Assembly (NCBI GenBank): GCA_032622095.1 | Contig: CP136065.1 | Coordinates: 18,712,134-18,776,133, forward strand | Length of the DNA stretch: 64,000 nt | DNA from: Siphonodentalium dalli | Taxonomy: Eukaryota; Mollusca; Scaphopoda; Gadilida; Siphonodentaliidae | Reading direction: 5' to 3' | The notes under the pieces: generated by a model | Databases searched by the model: none | What the model was told of the DNA's origin: nothing | The model's input: only the letters and a program-made list of their open reading frames with translations | Made by a program: the position numbers and the translations under genes | Shown here: positions 42,901 to 58,600 of the stretch, in pieces | Position numbering within the stretch: position 1 is the stretch's first letter | How the letters are laid out: each line of letters starts with the position of its first letter

Positions 42901-45900
42901 ACGGTTAAGATTGTGATACTGATTGTCGGATTAGGTTAAGATTATGATACTGGTTGTCGGTAGAGGTTAAGATTCTGATACTGGTTGTCGGATTAGGTTA
43001 AGATTATGATACTGGTTGTCGGATACGGTTAAGATTATGATACTGGTTGTCGGATACGGTTAAGATTATGATACTGGTTGTCGGTAGAGGTTAAGATTCT
43101 GATACTGGTTGTCGGATTAGGTTAAGATTGTGATACTGGTTGTCGGATATGGTTAAGATTATGATACTGGTTGTCGGATACGGTTAAGATTGTGATACTG
43201 GTTGTCGGATATGGTTAAGATTATGATACTGGTTGTCGGATTGGGTTAAGATTGTGAAACTGGTTGTCGGATTAGGTTAAGATTATGATACTGGTTGTCG
43301 GATACGGTTAAGATTATGATACTGGTTGTCGGATTAGGTTAAGATTGTGATACTGGTTGTCGGATTAGGTTAATATTATGATACTGGTTGTCGGATTAGG
43401 TTAAGATTATGACACTGGTTGTCGGATATGGTTAAGATTATGATACTGGTTGTCGGATACGGTTAAGATTATGATACTGGTTGTCGGATTAGGTTAAGAT
43501 TATGATACTGGTTCTCGGATTAGTTTAAGATTATGAAACTGGTTGTCGGATTAGGTAAAGATTCTGATACTGGTTGTCGGATTAGGTTAAGATTGTGATA
43601 CTGGTTGTCGGATATGGTTAAGATTATGATACTGGTTGTCGGAGACGGTTAAGATTATGATACTGGTTGTCGGATACGGTTAAGATTATGAAACTGGTTG
43701 TCGGATACGGTTAAGATTATGAAACTGGTTGTCGGATTAGGTTAAGATTATGATACTGGTTGTCGGATTAGGTTAATATTGTGATACTGGTTGTCGGATT
43801 AGGTTAAGATTATGATACTGGTTGTCGGATACGGTTAAGATTATGATACTGGTTGTCGGATTAGGTTAAGATTATGATACTGGTTGTCGGATACGGTTAA
43901 GATTATGATACTGGTTGTCGGATTAGGTTAAGATTGTGATACTGGTTGTCGGATACGGTTAAGAGTATGATACTGGTTGTCGGATTAGGTTAAGATTGTG
44001 ATACTGGTTGTCGGATTAGGTTAAGATTATGATACTGGTTGTCGGATGCTGTTAAGATTATGATACTGGTTGTCGGATTAGGTTAAGATTATGATACAGG
44101 TTGTCGGATGCTGTTAAGATTATGATACTGGTTGTCGGATGCTGTTAAGATTATGATACTGGTTGTCGGATTAGGTTAAGATTGTGATACTGGATGTCGG
44201 ATACGGTTAAGATTAAGATACTGGTTGTCGGATTAGGTTAATATGGTGATACTGGTTGTCGGATTAGGTTAAGATTATGATATTGGTTGTCGGATTAGGT
44301 TAAGATTGTGATACTGGTTGTCGGATTAGGTTAAGATTATGATACTGGTTGTCGGATTAGGTTAAGATTATGATACTGGTTGTCGGATTAGGTTAAGATT
44401 GTGATACTGGTTGTCGGATTTGGTTAAGATTGTGATACTGGTTGTCGGATTTGGTTAAGATTATGATACTGGTTGTCGGATTAGGTTAAGATTATGACAC
44501 TGGTTGTCGGATACGGTTAAGATTATGATACTGGTTGTCGGATTAGGTTAAGATTATGATACTGGTTCTCGGATTAGGTTAAGATTATGAAACTGGTTGT
44601 CGGATTAGGTTAAGATTATGATACTGCTTGTCGGATACGGTTAAGATTATGATACTGGTAGTCGGATACGGTTAAGATTATCATACTGGTTGTCGGAGAC
44701 GGTTAAGATTGTGATACAGATTGTCGGATTAGGTTAAGATTGTGATACTGGTTGTCGGATACGGTTAAGATTATGATACTGGTTGTCGGAGACGGTTAAG
44801 ATTATGATACAGGTTGTCGGATACGGTTAAGGTTATGATACTGGTTGTCGGATTAGGTTAAGATTATGAGCCTGGTTGTCGGATTAGATTATGGTTATAA
44901 GACTGGATGTCGGATTAGGATACTAGTTGTCGGATTAGGTTAAGATTATGATACTGGTTGTCGGATACGGTTAAGATTATGATACTGGTTGTCGGATACG
45001 GTTAAGATTATGATACTGGTTGTCGGTAGAGGTTAAGATTCTGATACTGGTTGTCGAATTAGGTTAAGATTGTGATACTGGTTGTCGAATATGGTTAAGA
45101 TTATGATACTGGTTGTCGGATACGGTTAAGATTGTGATACTGGTTGTCGGATATGGTTAAGATTATGATACTGGTTGTCGGATTAGGTTAAGATTGTGAT
45201 ACTGGTTGTCGGATTAGGTTAAGATTATGATACTGGTTGTCGGATACGGTTAAGATTATGATACTGGTTGTCGGATTAGGTTAAGATTGTGATACTGGTT
45301 GTCGGATTAGGTTAATATTATGATACTGGTTCTCGGATTAGGTTAAGATTATGATACTGGTTGTCGGATTAGGTTAAGATTATGACACTGGTTGTCGGAT
45401 ATGGTTAAGATTATGATACTGGTTGTCGGATACGGTTAAGATTATGATACTGGTTGTCGGATTAGGTTAAGATTATGATACTGGTTCTCGGATTAGTTTA
45501 AGATTATGAAACTGGTTGTCGGATTAGGTTAAGATTCTGATACTGGTTGTCGGATTAGGTTAAGATTGTGATACTGGTTGTCGGATATGGTTAAGATTAT
45601 GATACTGGTTGTCGGAGACGGTTAAGATTATGATACTGGTTGTCGGATACGGTTAAGTTTATGATAATGGTTGTCGGATACGGTTATGATTATGAAACTG
45701 GTTGTCGGATTAGGTTAAGATTATGATACTGGTTGTCGGATTAGGTTAATATTGTGATACTGGTTGTCGGATTAGGTTAAGATTATGATACTGGTTGTCG
45801 GATACGGTTAAGATTATGATACTGGTTGTCGGATTAGGTTAAGATTGTGATACTGGTTGTCGGATTAGGTTATGATTATGATACTGGTTGTCGGATACGG

Positions 45901-48900
45901 TTAAGATTATGATACTGGTTGTCGGATTAGGTTAAGATTGTGATACTGGTTGTCGGATACGGTTAAGATTATGATACTGGTTGTCGGATTAGGTTAAGAT
46001 TGTGATACTGGTTGTCGGATTAGGTTAAGATTGTGATACTGGTTGTCGGATTAGGCTCAGATTATGACACTGGTTGTCGGATTAGGTTAAGATTATGATA
46101 CTGGTTGTCGGATTAGGTTAAAATTATTATACTAATTGTCGGATTAGGTTAAGATTATGATACTGGTTGTCGGATACGATTAAGATTATGATACTGGTTG
46201 TCGGATACGGTTAAGATTATGATACTGTTTGTCGGATTAGGTTAAGATTATGATACTGGTTGTCGGATTAGGTTAAGATTGTGATACTGGATGTCGGATA
46301 CGGTTAAGATTGTGATACTGGTTGTCGGATTAGGTTAAGATTGTGATACTGGTTGTCGGATTAAGTTAAGATTATGATACTGGTTGTCGGATTCGGTTAA
46401 GATTGTGATACTGGTTGTCGGATTAGGTTAAGATTGTGATACTGGTTGTCGGATTAGGTTAAGATTATGATACTGGTTGTCGGATTAGGTTAAGATTATG
46501 ATACTGGTTGTCGGATTAGGTTAAGATTGTGATACTGGTTGTCGGATTAGGTTAAGATTGTAACACTGGTTGTCGGATATGGTTAAGATTATGATACTGG
46601 TTGTCGGATTAGGTTATGATTATGATACTCGTTGTCGGATGCTGTTAAGATTATGATACTGGTTGTCGGATGCTGTTAAGATTATGATACTGGTTGTCGG
46701 ATTAGGTTAAGATTATGATACTGGTTGTCGAATGCTGTTAAGATTATGATACTGGTTGTCGGATGCTGTTAAGATTATGATACTGGTTGTCGGATTAGGT
46801 TAAGATTGTGATACTGGATGTCGGATACGGTTAAGATTGTGATACTGGTTGTCGGATTAGGTTAAGATTGTGATACTGGTTGTCGGATTAGGTTAAGATT
46901 ATGATACTGGTTGTCGGATACGGTTAAGATTGTGATACTGGTTGTCGGATTAGGTTAAGATTATGATACTGGTTGTCGGATTAGGTTAAGATTATGATAC
47001 TGGTTGTCGGATTAGGTTAAGATTATGATACTGGTTGTCGGATACGGTTAAGATTATGATACTGGTTGTCGGATACGGTTAAGATTATGATACTGGTTGT
47101 CGGATTAGGTTAAGATTATGACACTGGTTGTCGGATATGGTTATGATTATGATACTGGTTGTCGGATTAGGTTATGATTATGATACTGGTTGTCGGATGC
47201 TGTTAAGATTATGATACTGGTTGTCGGATGCTGTTAAGATTATGATACTGGTTGTCGGATTAGGTTAAGATTGTGATACTGGATGTCGGATACGGTTAAG
47301 ATTGTGATACTGATTGTCGGATTAGGTTAAGATTGTGATACTGGTTGTCGGATTAGGTTAAGATTATGATACTGGTTGTCGGATTAGGTTAAGATTCTGA
47401 TACTGGTTGTCGGATTAGGTTAAGATTATGATACTGGTTGTCGGATACGGTTAAGATTATGATACTGGTTGTCGGATACGGTTAAAATTGTGATACTGGT
47501 TGTCGGATACGGTTAAGATTATGATACTGGTTGTCGGATTAGGTTAAGATTATGATACTGGTTGTCGGATTAGGTTAAGATTATGACAATGGTTGTCAGA
47601 TTAGGTTAAGATTATGATACTGGTTGTTGGATACGGTTAAGATTATGATACTGGTTGTCGGATTAGGTTAAGATTATGATACTGGTTGTCGGATTAGGTT
47701 AAGATTATGACACTGGTTGTCGGATTAGGTTAAGATTATGATACTGGTTGTCGGATACGGTTAAGATTATGATACTGGTTCTCGGATTAGGTTAAGATTA
47801 TGAAACTGGTTGTCGGATACGGTTAAGATTATGATACTGGTTGTCGGATTAGGTTAAGATTATGATACTGGTTCTCGGATTAGGTTAAGATTATGAAACT
47901 GGTTGTCGGATACGGTTAAGATTATGATACTGGTTGTCGGATTAGGTTAAGATTATGATACTGGTTGTCGAATTAGGTTAAGATTATGACACTGGTTGTC
48001 GGATACGGTTAAGATTATGATACTGGTTGTCAGATTAGGTTAAGATTATGATACTGGTTCTCGGATTAGGTTAAGATTATGAAACTGGTTGTCGAATTAG
48101 GTTAAGATTATGACACTGCTTGTCGGATACGGTTAAGATTATGATACTGGTTGTCGGAGACGGTTAAGATTGTGATACTGACTGTCGGATTAGGTTAAGA
48201 TTGTGATACTGGTTGTCGGATACGGTTAAGATTATGATACTGGTTGTCGGAGACGGTTAAGATTATGATACTGGTTGTCGGATACGGTTAAGGTTATGAT
48301 ACTGGTTGTCGGATTAGGTTAAGATTATGAGCCTGGTTGTCGGGTTAGATTATGGTTATAAGACTGGATGTCGGATTAGGATACTAGTTGTCGGATACGG
48401 TTAAGATTATGATACTGGTTGTCGGATACGGTTAAGATTATGATACTGGTTGTCGGATACGGTTAAGATTATGATACTGGTTGTCGGTAGAGGTTAAGAT
48501 TCTGATACTGGTTGTCGGATTAGGTTAAGATTGTGATACTGGTTGTCGGATATGGTTAAGATTATGATACTGGTTGTCGGATACGGTTAAGATTGTGATA
48601 CTGGTTGTCGGATATGGTTAAGAATATAATACTGGTTGTCGGATTAGGTTAAGATTGTGATACTGGTTGTCGCATTAGGTTAAGATTATGATACTGGTTG
48701 TCGGATACGGTTAAGATTATGATACTGGTTGTCGGATTAGGTTAAGATTGTGATACTGGTTGTCGGATTAGGTTAAGATTATGATACTGGTTCTCGGATT
48801 AGGTTAAGATTATGATACTGGTTGTCGGATTAGGTTAAGATTATGACACTGGTTGTCGGATATGGTTAAGATTATGATACTGGTTGTCGGATACGGTTAA

Positions 48901-51900
48901 GATTATGATACTGGTTGTCGGATTAGGTTAAGATTATGATACTGGTTGTCGGATTAGTTTAAGATTATGAAACTGGTTGTCGGATTAGGTTAAGATTATG
49001 ATACTGCTTGTCGGATACGGTTAAGATTATGATACTGGTTGTCGGATACGGTTAAGATTATGATACTGGTTGTCGGAGACGGTTAAGATTGTGATACTGA
49101 TTGTCGGATTAGATTAAGATTGTGATACTGGTTGTCGGATACGGTTAAGATTATGATACTGGTTGTCGGAGACGGTTAAGATTATGATACTGGTTGTCGG
49201 ATACGGTTAAGGTTATGACACTGGTTGTCGGATTAGGTTAAGATTATGAGCCTGGTTGTCGGATTAGATTATGGATATAAGACTGGATGTCGGATTAGGA
49301 TACTAGTTGTCGGATACGGTTAAGATTATGATACTGGTTGTCGGATACGTTTAAGATTATGATACTGGTTGTCGGATACGGTTAAGATTGTTATACTGTT
49401 TGTCGGATTAGGTTAAGATTATGACACTGGTTGTCGGATATGGTTAAGATTATGATACTGGTTGTCGGATTAGGTTATGATTATGATACTGGTTGTCGGA
49501 TGCTGTTAAGATTATGATACTGGTTGTCGGATGCTGTTAAGATTATGATACTGGTTGTCGGATTAGTTTAAGATTATGATACTGGTTGTCGAATGCTGTT
49601 AAGATTATGATACTGGTTGTCGGATGCTGTTAAGATTATGATACTGGTTGTCGGATTAGGTTAAGATTGTGATACTGGATGTCGGATACGGTTAAGATTG
49701 TGATACTGGATGTCGGATACGGTTAAGATTGTGATACTGGTTGTCGGATTAGGTTAAGATTATGATACTGGTTGTCGGATTAGGTTAAGATTGTGATACT
49801 GGATGTCGGATACGGTTAAGATTGTGATACTGGTTGTCGGATTAGGTTAAGATTATGATACTGGTTGTCGGATTAGGTTAAGATTATGATACTGGTTCTC
49901 GGATTAGGTTAAGATTATGATACTGGTTGTCGGATTAGGCTAAGATTATGAAACTGGTTGTCGGATTAGGTTAAGATTATGATACTGGTTGTCGGATTAG
50001 GTTAAGATTGTGATACTGGTTGTCGGATTAGGTTAAGATTATGACACTGGTTGTCGGATATGGTTAAGATTATGATACTGGTTGTCGGATTAGGTTATGA
50101 TTATGATACTGGTTGTCGGATGCTGTTAAGATTATGATACTGGTTGTCGGATGCTGTTAAGATTATGATACTGGTTGTCGAATGCTGTTAAGATTATGAT
50201 ACTGGTTGTCGGATTAGGTTAAGATTATGATACTGGTTGTCGAATGCTGTTAAGATTATGATACTGGTTGTCGAATGCTCTGGTTGTCGAATGCTCTGGT
50301 TGTCGGATTAGGTTAAGATTATGATACTGGTTGTCGGATACGATTAAGATTATGATACTGGTTTTCGGATTAGGTTAAGATTATGATACTGGTTGTCGGA
50401 TTAGGTTAAGATTATGACACTGGTTGTCGGATTAGGTTAAGATTATGATACTGGTTGTCGGATACGGTTAAGATTATGATACTGGTTGTCGGATTAGGTT
50501 AAGATTATGATACTGGTTGTCGGATTAGGTTAAGATTATGACACTGGTTGTCGGATTAGGTTAAGATTATGATACTGGTTGTCGGATACGGTTAAGATTA
50601 TGATACTGGTTGTCGGATTAGGTTAAGATTATGATACTGGTTGTCGGATTAGGTTAAGATTGTGATACTGGTTGTCGGATTTGGTTAAGGTTATGATACT
50701 GGTTCTCGGATTAGGTTAAGATTATGATACTGGTTGTCGGATTAGGTTAAGATTATGACACTGGTTGTCGGATACGGTTAAGATTATGATACTGGTTGTC
50801 GGATTAGGTTAAGATTATGATACTGGTTCTCGGATACGGTTAAGATTATGAAACTTCTTGTCGGATACGGTTAAGATTATGATACTGGTAGTCGGATACG
50901 GTTAAGATTATGATACTGGTTGTCGGATACGGTTAAGATTGTGATACTGATTGTCGGATTAGGTTAAGATTATGATACTGGTTGTCGGTAGAGGTTAAGA
51001 TTCTGATACTGGTTGTCGGATTAGGTTAAGATTATGATACTGGTTGTCGGATACGGTTAAGATTATGATACTGGTTGTCGGATACGGTTAAGATTATGAT
51101 ACTGGTTGTCGGTAGAGGTTAAGATTCTGATACTGGTTGTCGGATTAGGTTAAGATTGTGATACTGGTTGTCGGATATGGTTAAGATTATGATACTGGTT
51201 GTCGGATACGGTTAAGATTGTGATACTGGTTGTCGGATATGGTTAAGATTATGATACTGGTTGTCGGATTAGGTTAAGATTGTGAAACTGGTTGTCGGAT
51301 TAGGTTAAGATTATGATACTGGTTGTCGGATACGGTTAAGATTATGATACTGGTTGTCGGATTAGGTTAAGATTGTGATACTGGTTGTCGGATTAGGTTA
51401 ATATTATGATACTGGTTGTCGGATTAGGTTAAGATTATGACACTGGTTGTCGGATATGGTTAAGATTATGATACTGGTTGTCGGATACGGTTAAGATTAT
51501 GATACTGGTTGTCGGATTAGGTTAATATTATGATACTGGTTCTCGGATTAGTTTAAGATTATGAAACTGGTTGTCGGATTAGGTAAAGATTCTGATACTG
51601 GTTGTCGGATTAGGTTAAGATTGTGATACTGGTTGTCGGATATGGTTAAGATTATGATACTGGTTGTCGGAGACGGTTAAGATTATGATACTGGTTGTCG
51701 GATACGGTTAAGATTATGAAACTGGTTGTCGGATACGGTTAAGATTATGAAACTGGTTGTCGGATTAGGTTAAGATTATGATACTGGTTGTCGGATTAGG
51801 TTAATATTGTGATACTGGTTGTCGGATTAGGTTAAGATTATGATACTGGTTGTCGGATACGGTTAAGATTATGATACTGGTTGTCGGATTAGGTTAAGAT

Positions 51901-54900
51901 TATGATACTGGTTGTCGGATACGGTTAAGATTATGATACTGGTTGTCGGATTAGGTTAAGATTGTGATACTGGTTGTCGGATACGGTTAAGATTATGATA
52001 CTGGTTGTCGGATTAGGTTAAGATTGTGATACTGGTTGTCGGATTAGGTTAAGATTATGATACTGGTTGTCGGATGCTGTTAAGATTATGATACTGGTTG
52101 TCGGATACGGTTAAGATTGTTATACTGTTTGTCGGATTAGGTTAAGATTATGACACTGGTTGTCGGATATGGTTAAGATTATGATACTGGTTGTCGGATT
52201 AGGTTATGATTATGATACTGGTTGTCGGATGCTGTTAAGATTATGATACTGGTTGTCGGATGCTGTTAAGATTATGATACTGGTTGTCGGATTAGTTTAA
52301 GATTATGATACTGGTTGTCGAATGCTGTTAAGATTATGATACTGGTTGTCGGATGCTGTTAAGATTATGATACTGGTTGTCGGATTAGGTTAAGATTGTG
52401 ATACTGGATGTCGGATACGGTTAAGATTGTGATACTGGATGTCGGATACGGTTAAGATTGTGATACTGGTTGTCGGATTAGGTTAAGATTATGATACTGG
52501 TTGTCGGATTAGGTTAAGATTGTGATACTGGATGTCGGATACGGTTAAGATTGTGATACTGGTTGTCGGATTAGGTTAAGATTATGATACTGGTTGTCGG
52601 ATTAGGTTAAGATTATGATACTGGTTCTCGGATTAGGTTAAGATTATGATACTGGTTGTCGGATTAGGTTAAGATTATGAAACTGGTTGTCGGATTAGGT
52701 TAAGATTATGATACTGGTTGTCGGATTAGGTTAAGATTGTGATACTGGTTGTCGGATTAGGTTAAGATTATGACACTGGTTGTCGGATATGGTTAAGATT
52801 ATGATACTGGTTGTCGGATTAGGTTATGATTATGATACTGGTTGTCGGATGCTGTTAAGATTATGATACTGGTTGTCGGATGCTGTTAAGATTATGATAC
52901 TGGTTGTCGAATGCTGTTAAGATTATGATACTGGTTGTCGGATTAGGTTAAGATTATGATACTGGTTGTCGAATGCTGTTAAGATTATGATACTGGTTGT
53001 CGAATGCTCTGGTTGTCGAATGCTCTGGTTGTCGGATTAGGTTAAGATTATGATACTGGTTGTCGGATACGATTAAGATTATGATACTGGTTTTCGGATT
53101 AGGTTAAGATTATGATACTGGTTGTCGGATTAGGTTAAGATTATGACACTGGTTGTCGGATTAGGTTAAGATTATGATACTGGTTGTCGGATACGGTTAA
53201 GATTATGATACTGGTTGTCGGATTAGGTTAAGATTATGATACTGGTTGTCGGATTAGGTTAAGATTATGACACTGGTTGTCGGATTAGGTTAAGATTATG
53301 ATACTGGTTGTCGGATACGGTTAAGATTATGATACTGGTTGTCGGATTAGGTTAAGATTATGATACTGGTTGTCGGATTAGGTTAAGATTGTGATACTGG
53401 TTGTCGGATTTGGTTAAGGTTATGATACTGGTTCTCGGATTAGGTTAAGATTATGATACTGGTTGTCGGATTAGGTTAAGATTATGACACTGGTTGTCGG
53501 ATACGGTTAAGATTATAATACTGGTTGTCGGATTAGGTTAAGATTATGATACTGGTTCTCGGATACGGTTAAGATTATGAAACTTCTTGTCGGATACGGT
53601 TAAGATTATGATACTGGTAGTCGGATACGGTTAAGATTATGATACTGGTTGTCGGATACGGTTAAGATTGTGATACTGATTGTCGGATTAGGTTAAGATT
53701 ATGATACTGGTTGTCGGTAGAGGTTAAGATTCTGATACTGGTTGTCGGATTAGGTTAAGATTATGATACTGGTTGTCGGATACGGTTAAGATTATGATAC
53801 TGGTTGTCGGATACGGTTAAGATTATGATACTGGTTGTCGGTAGAGGTTAAGATTCTGATACTGGTTGTCGGATTAGGTTAAGATTGTGATACTGGTTGT
53901 CGGATATGGTTAAGATTATGATACTGGTTGTCGGATACGGTTAAGATTGTGATACTGGTTGTCGGATATGGTTAAGATTATGATACTGGTTGTCGGATTA
54001 GGTTAAGATTGTGAAACTGGTTGTCGGATTAGGTTAAGATTATGATACTGGTTGTCGGATTAGGTTAAGATTGTGAAACTGGTTGTCGGATATGGTTAAG
54101 ATTATGATACTGGTTGTCGGATTAGGTTAAGATTGGGAAACTGGTTGTCGTATTAGGTTAAGATTATGATACTGGTTGTCGGATACGGTTAAGATTATGA
54201 TACTGGTTGTCGGATTAGGTTAAGATTGTGATACTGGTTGTCGGATTAGGTTAATATTATGATACTGGTTGTCGGATTAGGTTAAGATTATGACACTGGT
54301 TGTCGGATATGGTTAAGATTATGATACTGGTTGTCGGATACGGTTAAGATTATGATACTGGTTGTCGGATTAGGTTAAGATTATGATACTGGTTCTCGGA
54401 TTAGTTTAAGATTATGAAACTGGTTGTCGGATTAGGTAAAGATTCTGATACTGGTTGTCGGATTAGGTTAAGATTGTGATACTGGTTGTCGGATATGGTT
54501 AAGATTATGATACTGGTTGTCGGAGACGGTTAAGATTATGATACTGGTTGTCGGATACGGTTAAGATTATGAAACTGGTTGTCGGATACGGTTAAGATTA
54601 TGAAACTGGTTGTCGGATTAGGTTAAGATTATGATACTGGTTGTCGGATTAGGTTAATATTGTGATACTGGTTGTCGGATTAGGTTAAGATTATGATACT
54701 GGTTGTCGGATACGGTTAAGATTATGATACTGGTTGTCGGATTAGGTTAAGATTATGATACTGGTTGTCGGATACGGTTAAGATTATGATACTGGTTGTC
54801 GGATTAGGTTAAGATTGTGAAACTGGTTGTCGGATTAGGTTAAGATTATGATACTGGTTGTCGGATACGGTTAAGATTATGATACTGGTTGTCGGATTAG

Positions 54901-57900
54901 GTTAAGATTGTGATACTGGTTGTCGGATTAGGTTAATATTATGATACTGGTTGTCGGATTAGGTTAAGATTATGACACTGGTTGTCGGATATGGTTAAGA
55001 TTATGATACTGGTTGTCGGATACGGTTAAGATTATGATACTGGTTGTCGGATTAGGTTAATATTATGATACTGGTTCTCGGATTAGTTTAAGATTATGAA
55101 ACTGGTTGTCGGATTAGGTAAAGATTCTGATACTGGTTGTCGGATTAGGTTAAGATTGTGATACTGGTTGTCGGATATGGTTAAGATTATGATACTGGTT
55201 GTCGGAGACGGTTAAGATTATGATACTGGTTGTCGGATACGGTTAAGATTATGAAACTGGTTGTCGGATACGGTTAAGATTATGAAACTGGTTGTCGGAT
55301 TAGGTTAAGATTATGATACTGGTTGTCGGATTAGGTTAATATTGTGATACTGGTTGTCGGATTAGGTTAAGATTATGATACTGGTTGTCGGATACGGTTA
55401 AGATTATGATACTGGTTGTCGGATTAGGTTAAGATTATGATACTGGTTGTCGGATACGGTTAAGATTATGATACTGGTTGTCGGATTAGGTTAAGATTGT
55501 GATACTGGTTGTCGGATACGGTTAAGATTATGATACTGGTTGTCGGATTAGGTTAAGATTGTGATACTGGTTGTCGGATTAGGTTAAGATTATGATACTG
55601 GTTGTCGGATGCTGTTAAGATTATGATACTGGTTGTCGGATACGGTTAAGATTGTTATACTGTTTGTCGGATTAGGTTAAGATTATGACACTGGTTGTCG
55701 GATATGGTTAAGATTATGATACTGGTTGTCGGATTAGGTTATGATTATGATACTGGTTGTCGGATGCTGTTAAGATTATGATACTGGTTGTCGGATGCTG
55801 TTAAGATTATGATACTGGTTGTCGGATTAGTTTAAGATTATGATACTGGTTGTCGAATGCTGTTAAGATTATGATACTGGTTGTCGGATGCTGTTAAGAT
55901 TATGATACTGGTTGTCGGATTAGGTTAAGATTGTGATACTGGATGTCGGATACGGTTAAGATTGTGATACTGGATGTCGGATACGGTTAAGATTGTGATA
56001 CTGGTTGTCGGATTAGGTTAAGATTATGATACTGGTTGTCGGATTAGGTTAAGATTGTGATACTGGATGTCGGATACGGTTAAGATTGTGATACTGGTTG
56101 TCGGATTAGGTTAAGATTATGATACTGGTTGTCGGATTAGGTTAAGATTATGATACTGGTTCTCGGATTAGGTTAAGATTATGATACTGGTTGTCGGATT
56201 AGGTTAAGATTATGAAACTGGTTGTCGGATTAGGTTAAGATTATGATACTGGTTGTCGGATTAGGTTAAGATTGTGATACTGGTTGTCGGATTAGGTTAA
56301 GATTATGACACTGGTTGTCGGATATGGTTAAGATTATGATACTGGTTGTCGGATTAGGTTATGATTATGATACTGGTTGTCGGATGCTGTTAAGATTATG
56401 ATACTGGTTGTCGGATGCTGTTAAGATTATGATACTGGTTGTCGAATGCTGTTAAGATTATGATACTGGTTGTCGGATTAGGTTAAGATTATGATACTGG
56501 TTGTCGAATGCTGTTAAGATTATGATACTGGTTGTCGAATGCTCTGGTTGTCGAATGCTCTGGTTGTCGGATTAGGTTAAGATTATGATACTGGTTGTCG
56601 GATACGATTAAGATTATGATACTGGTTTTCGGATTAGGTTAAGATTATGATACTGGTTGTCGGATTAGGTTAAGATTATGACACTGGTTGTCGGATTAGG
56701 TTAAGATTATGATACTGGTTGTCGGATACGGTTAAGATTATGATACTGGTTGTCGGATTAGGTTAAGATTATGATACTGGTTGTCGGATTAGGTTAAGAT
56801 TATGACACTGGTTGTCGGATTAGGTTAAGATTATGATACTGGTTGTCGGATACGGTTAAGATTATGATACTGGTTGTCGGATTAGGTTAAGATTATGATA
56901 CTGGTTGTCGGATTAGGTTAAGATTGTGATACTGGTTGTCGGATTTGGTTAAGGTTATGATACTGGTTCTCGGATTAGGTTAAGATTATGATACTGGTTG
57001 TCGGATTAGGTTAAGATTATGACACTGGTTGTCGGATACGGTTAAGATTATGATACTGGTTGTCGGATTAGGTTAAGATTATGATACTGGTTCTCGGATA
57101 CGGTTAAGATTATGAAACTTCTTGTCGGATACGGTTAAGATTATGATACTGGTAGTCGGATACGGTTAAGATTATGATACTGGTTGTCGGATACGGTTAA
57201 GATTGTGATACTGATTGTCGGATTAGGTTAAGATTATGATACTGGTTGTCGGTAGAGGTTAAGATTCTGATACTGGTTGTCGGATTAGGTTAAGATTATG
57301 ATACTGGTTGTCGGATACGGTTAAGATTATGATACTGGTTGTCGGATACGGTTAAGATTATGATACTGGTTGTCGGTAGAGGTTAAGATTCTGATACTGG
57401 TTGTCGGATTAGGTTAAGATTGTGATACTGGTTGTCGGATATGGTTAAGATTATGATACTGGTTGTCGGATACGGTTAAGATTGTGATACTGGTTGTCGG
57501 ATATGGTTAAGATTATGATACTGGTTGTCGGATTAGGTTAAGATTGTGAAACTGGTTGTCGGATTAGGTTAAGATTATGATACTGGTTGTCGGATTAGGT
57601 TAAGATTGTGAAACTGGTTGTCGGATATGGTTAAGATTATGATACTGGTTGTCGGATTAGGTTAAGATTGGGAAACTGGTTGTCGTATTAGGTTAAGATT
57701 ATGATACTGGTTGTCGGATACGGTTAAGATTATGATACTGGTTGTCGGATTAGGTTAAGATTGTGATACTGGTTGTCGGATTAGGTTAATATTATGATAC
57801 TGGTTGTCGGATTAGGTTAAGATTATGACACTGGTTGTCGGATATGGTTAAGATTATGATACTGGTTGTCGGATACGGTTAAGATTATGATACTGGTTGT

Positions 57901-58600
57901 CGGATTAGGTTAAGATTATGATACTGGTTCTCGGATTAGTTTAAGATTATGAAACTGGTTGTCGGATTAGGTAAAGATTCTGATACTGGTTGTCGGATTA
58001 GGTTAAGATTGTGATACTGGTTGTCGGATATGGTTAAGATTATGATACTGGTTGTCGGAGACGGTTAAGATTATGATACTGGTTGTCGGATACGGTTAAG
58101 ATTATGAAACTGGTTGTCGGATACGGTTAAGATTATGAAACTGGTTGTCGGATTAGGTTAAGATTATGATACTGGTTGTCGGATTAGGTTAATATTGTGA
58201 TACTGGTTGTCGGATTAGGTTAAGATTATGATACTGGTTGTCGGATACGGTTAAGATTATGATACTGGTTGTCGGATTAGGTTAAGATTATGATACTGGT
58301 TGTCGGATACGGTTAAGATTATGATACTGGTTGTCGGATTAGGTTAAGATTGTGATACTGGTTGTCGGATACGGTTAAGATTATGATACTGGTTGTCGGA
58401 TTAGGTTAAGATTGTGATACTGGTTGTCGGATTAGGTTAAGATTATGATACTGGTTGTCGGATGCTGTTAAGATTATGATACTGGTTGTCGGATTAGGTT
58501 AAGATTATGATACTGGTTGTCGGATGCTGTTAAGATTATGATACTGGTTGTCGGATGCTGTTAAGATTATGATACTGGTTGTCGGATTAGGTTAAGATTG
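36911..58600 (+). repeat. Satellite domain D: six-copy long cassette
   Basis: A doublet of 16-bp truncated units (GAATGCTCTGGTTGTC twice) starts at 36911, 38679, 42245, 50273, 53002 and 56537. The CGGTAGAGG marker lies exactly 713 bp downstream each time: 37624, 39392, 42958, 50986, 53715 and 57250. In the last five copies I also read a second CGGTAGAGG 124 bp further on. Copy-to-copy distances are 1768, 3566, 8028, 2729 and 3535 bp. The 8028-bp interval alone holds domain C signatures (20-bp units at 44912, 48373 and 49292), so it has gained a C-type block or the others have lost it. The end of the domain is approximate. Confidence 0.88.
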
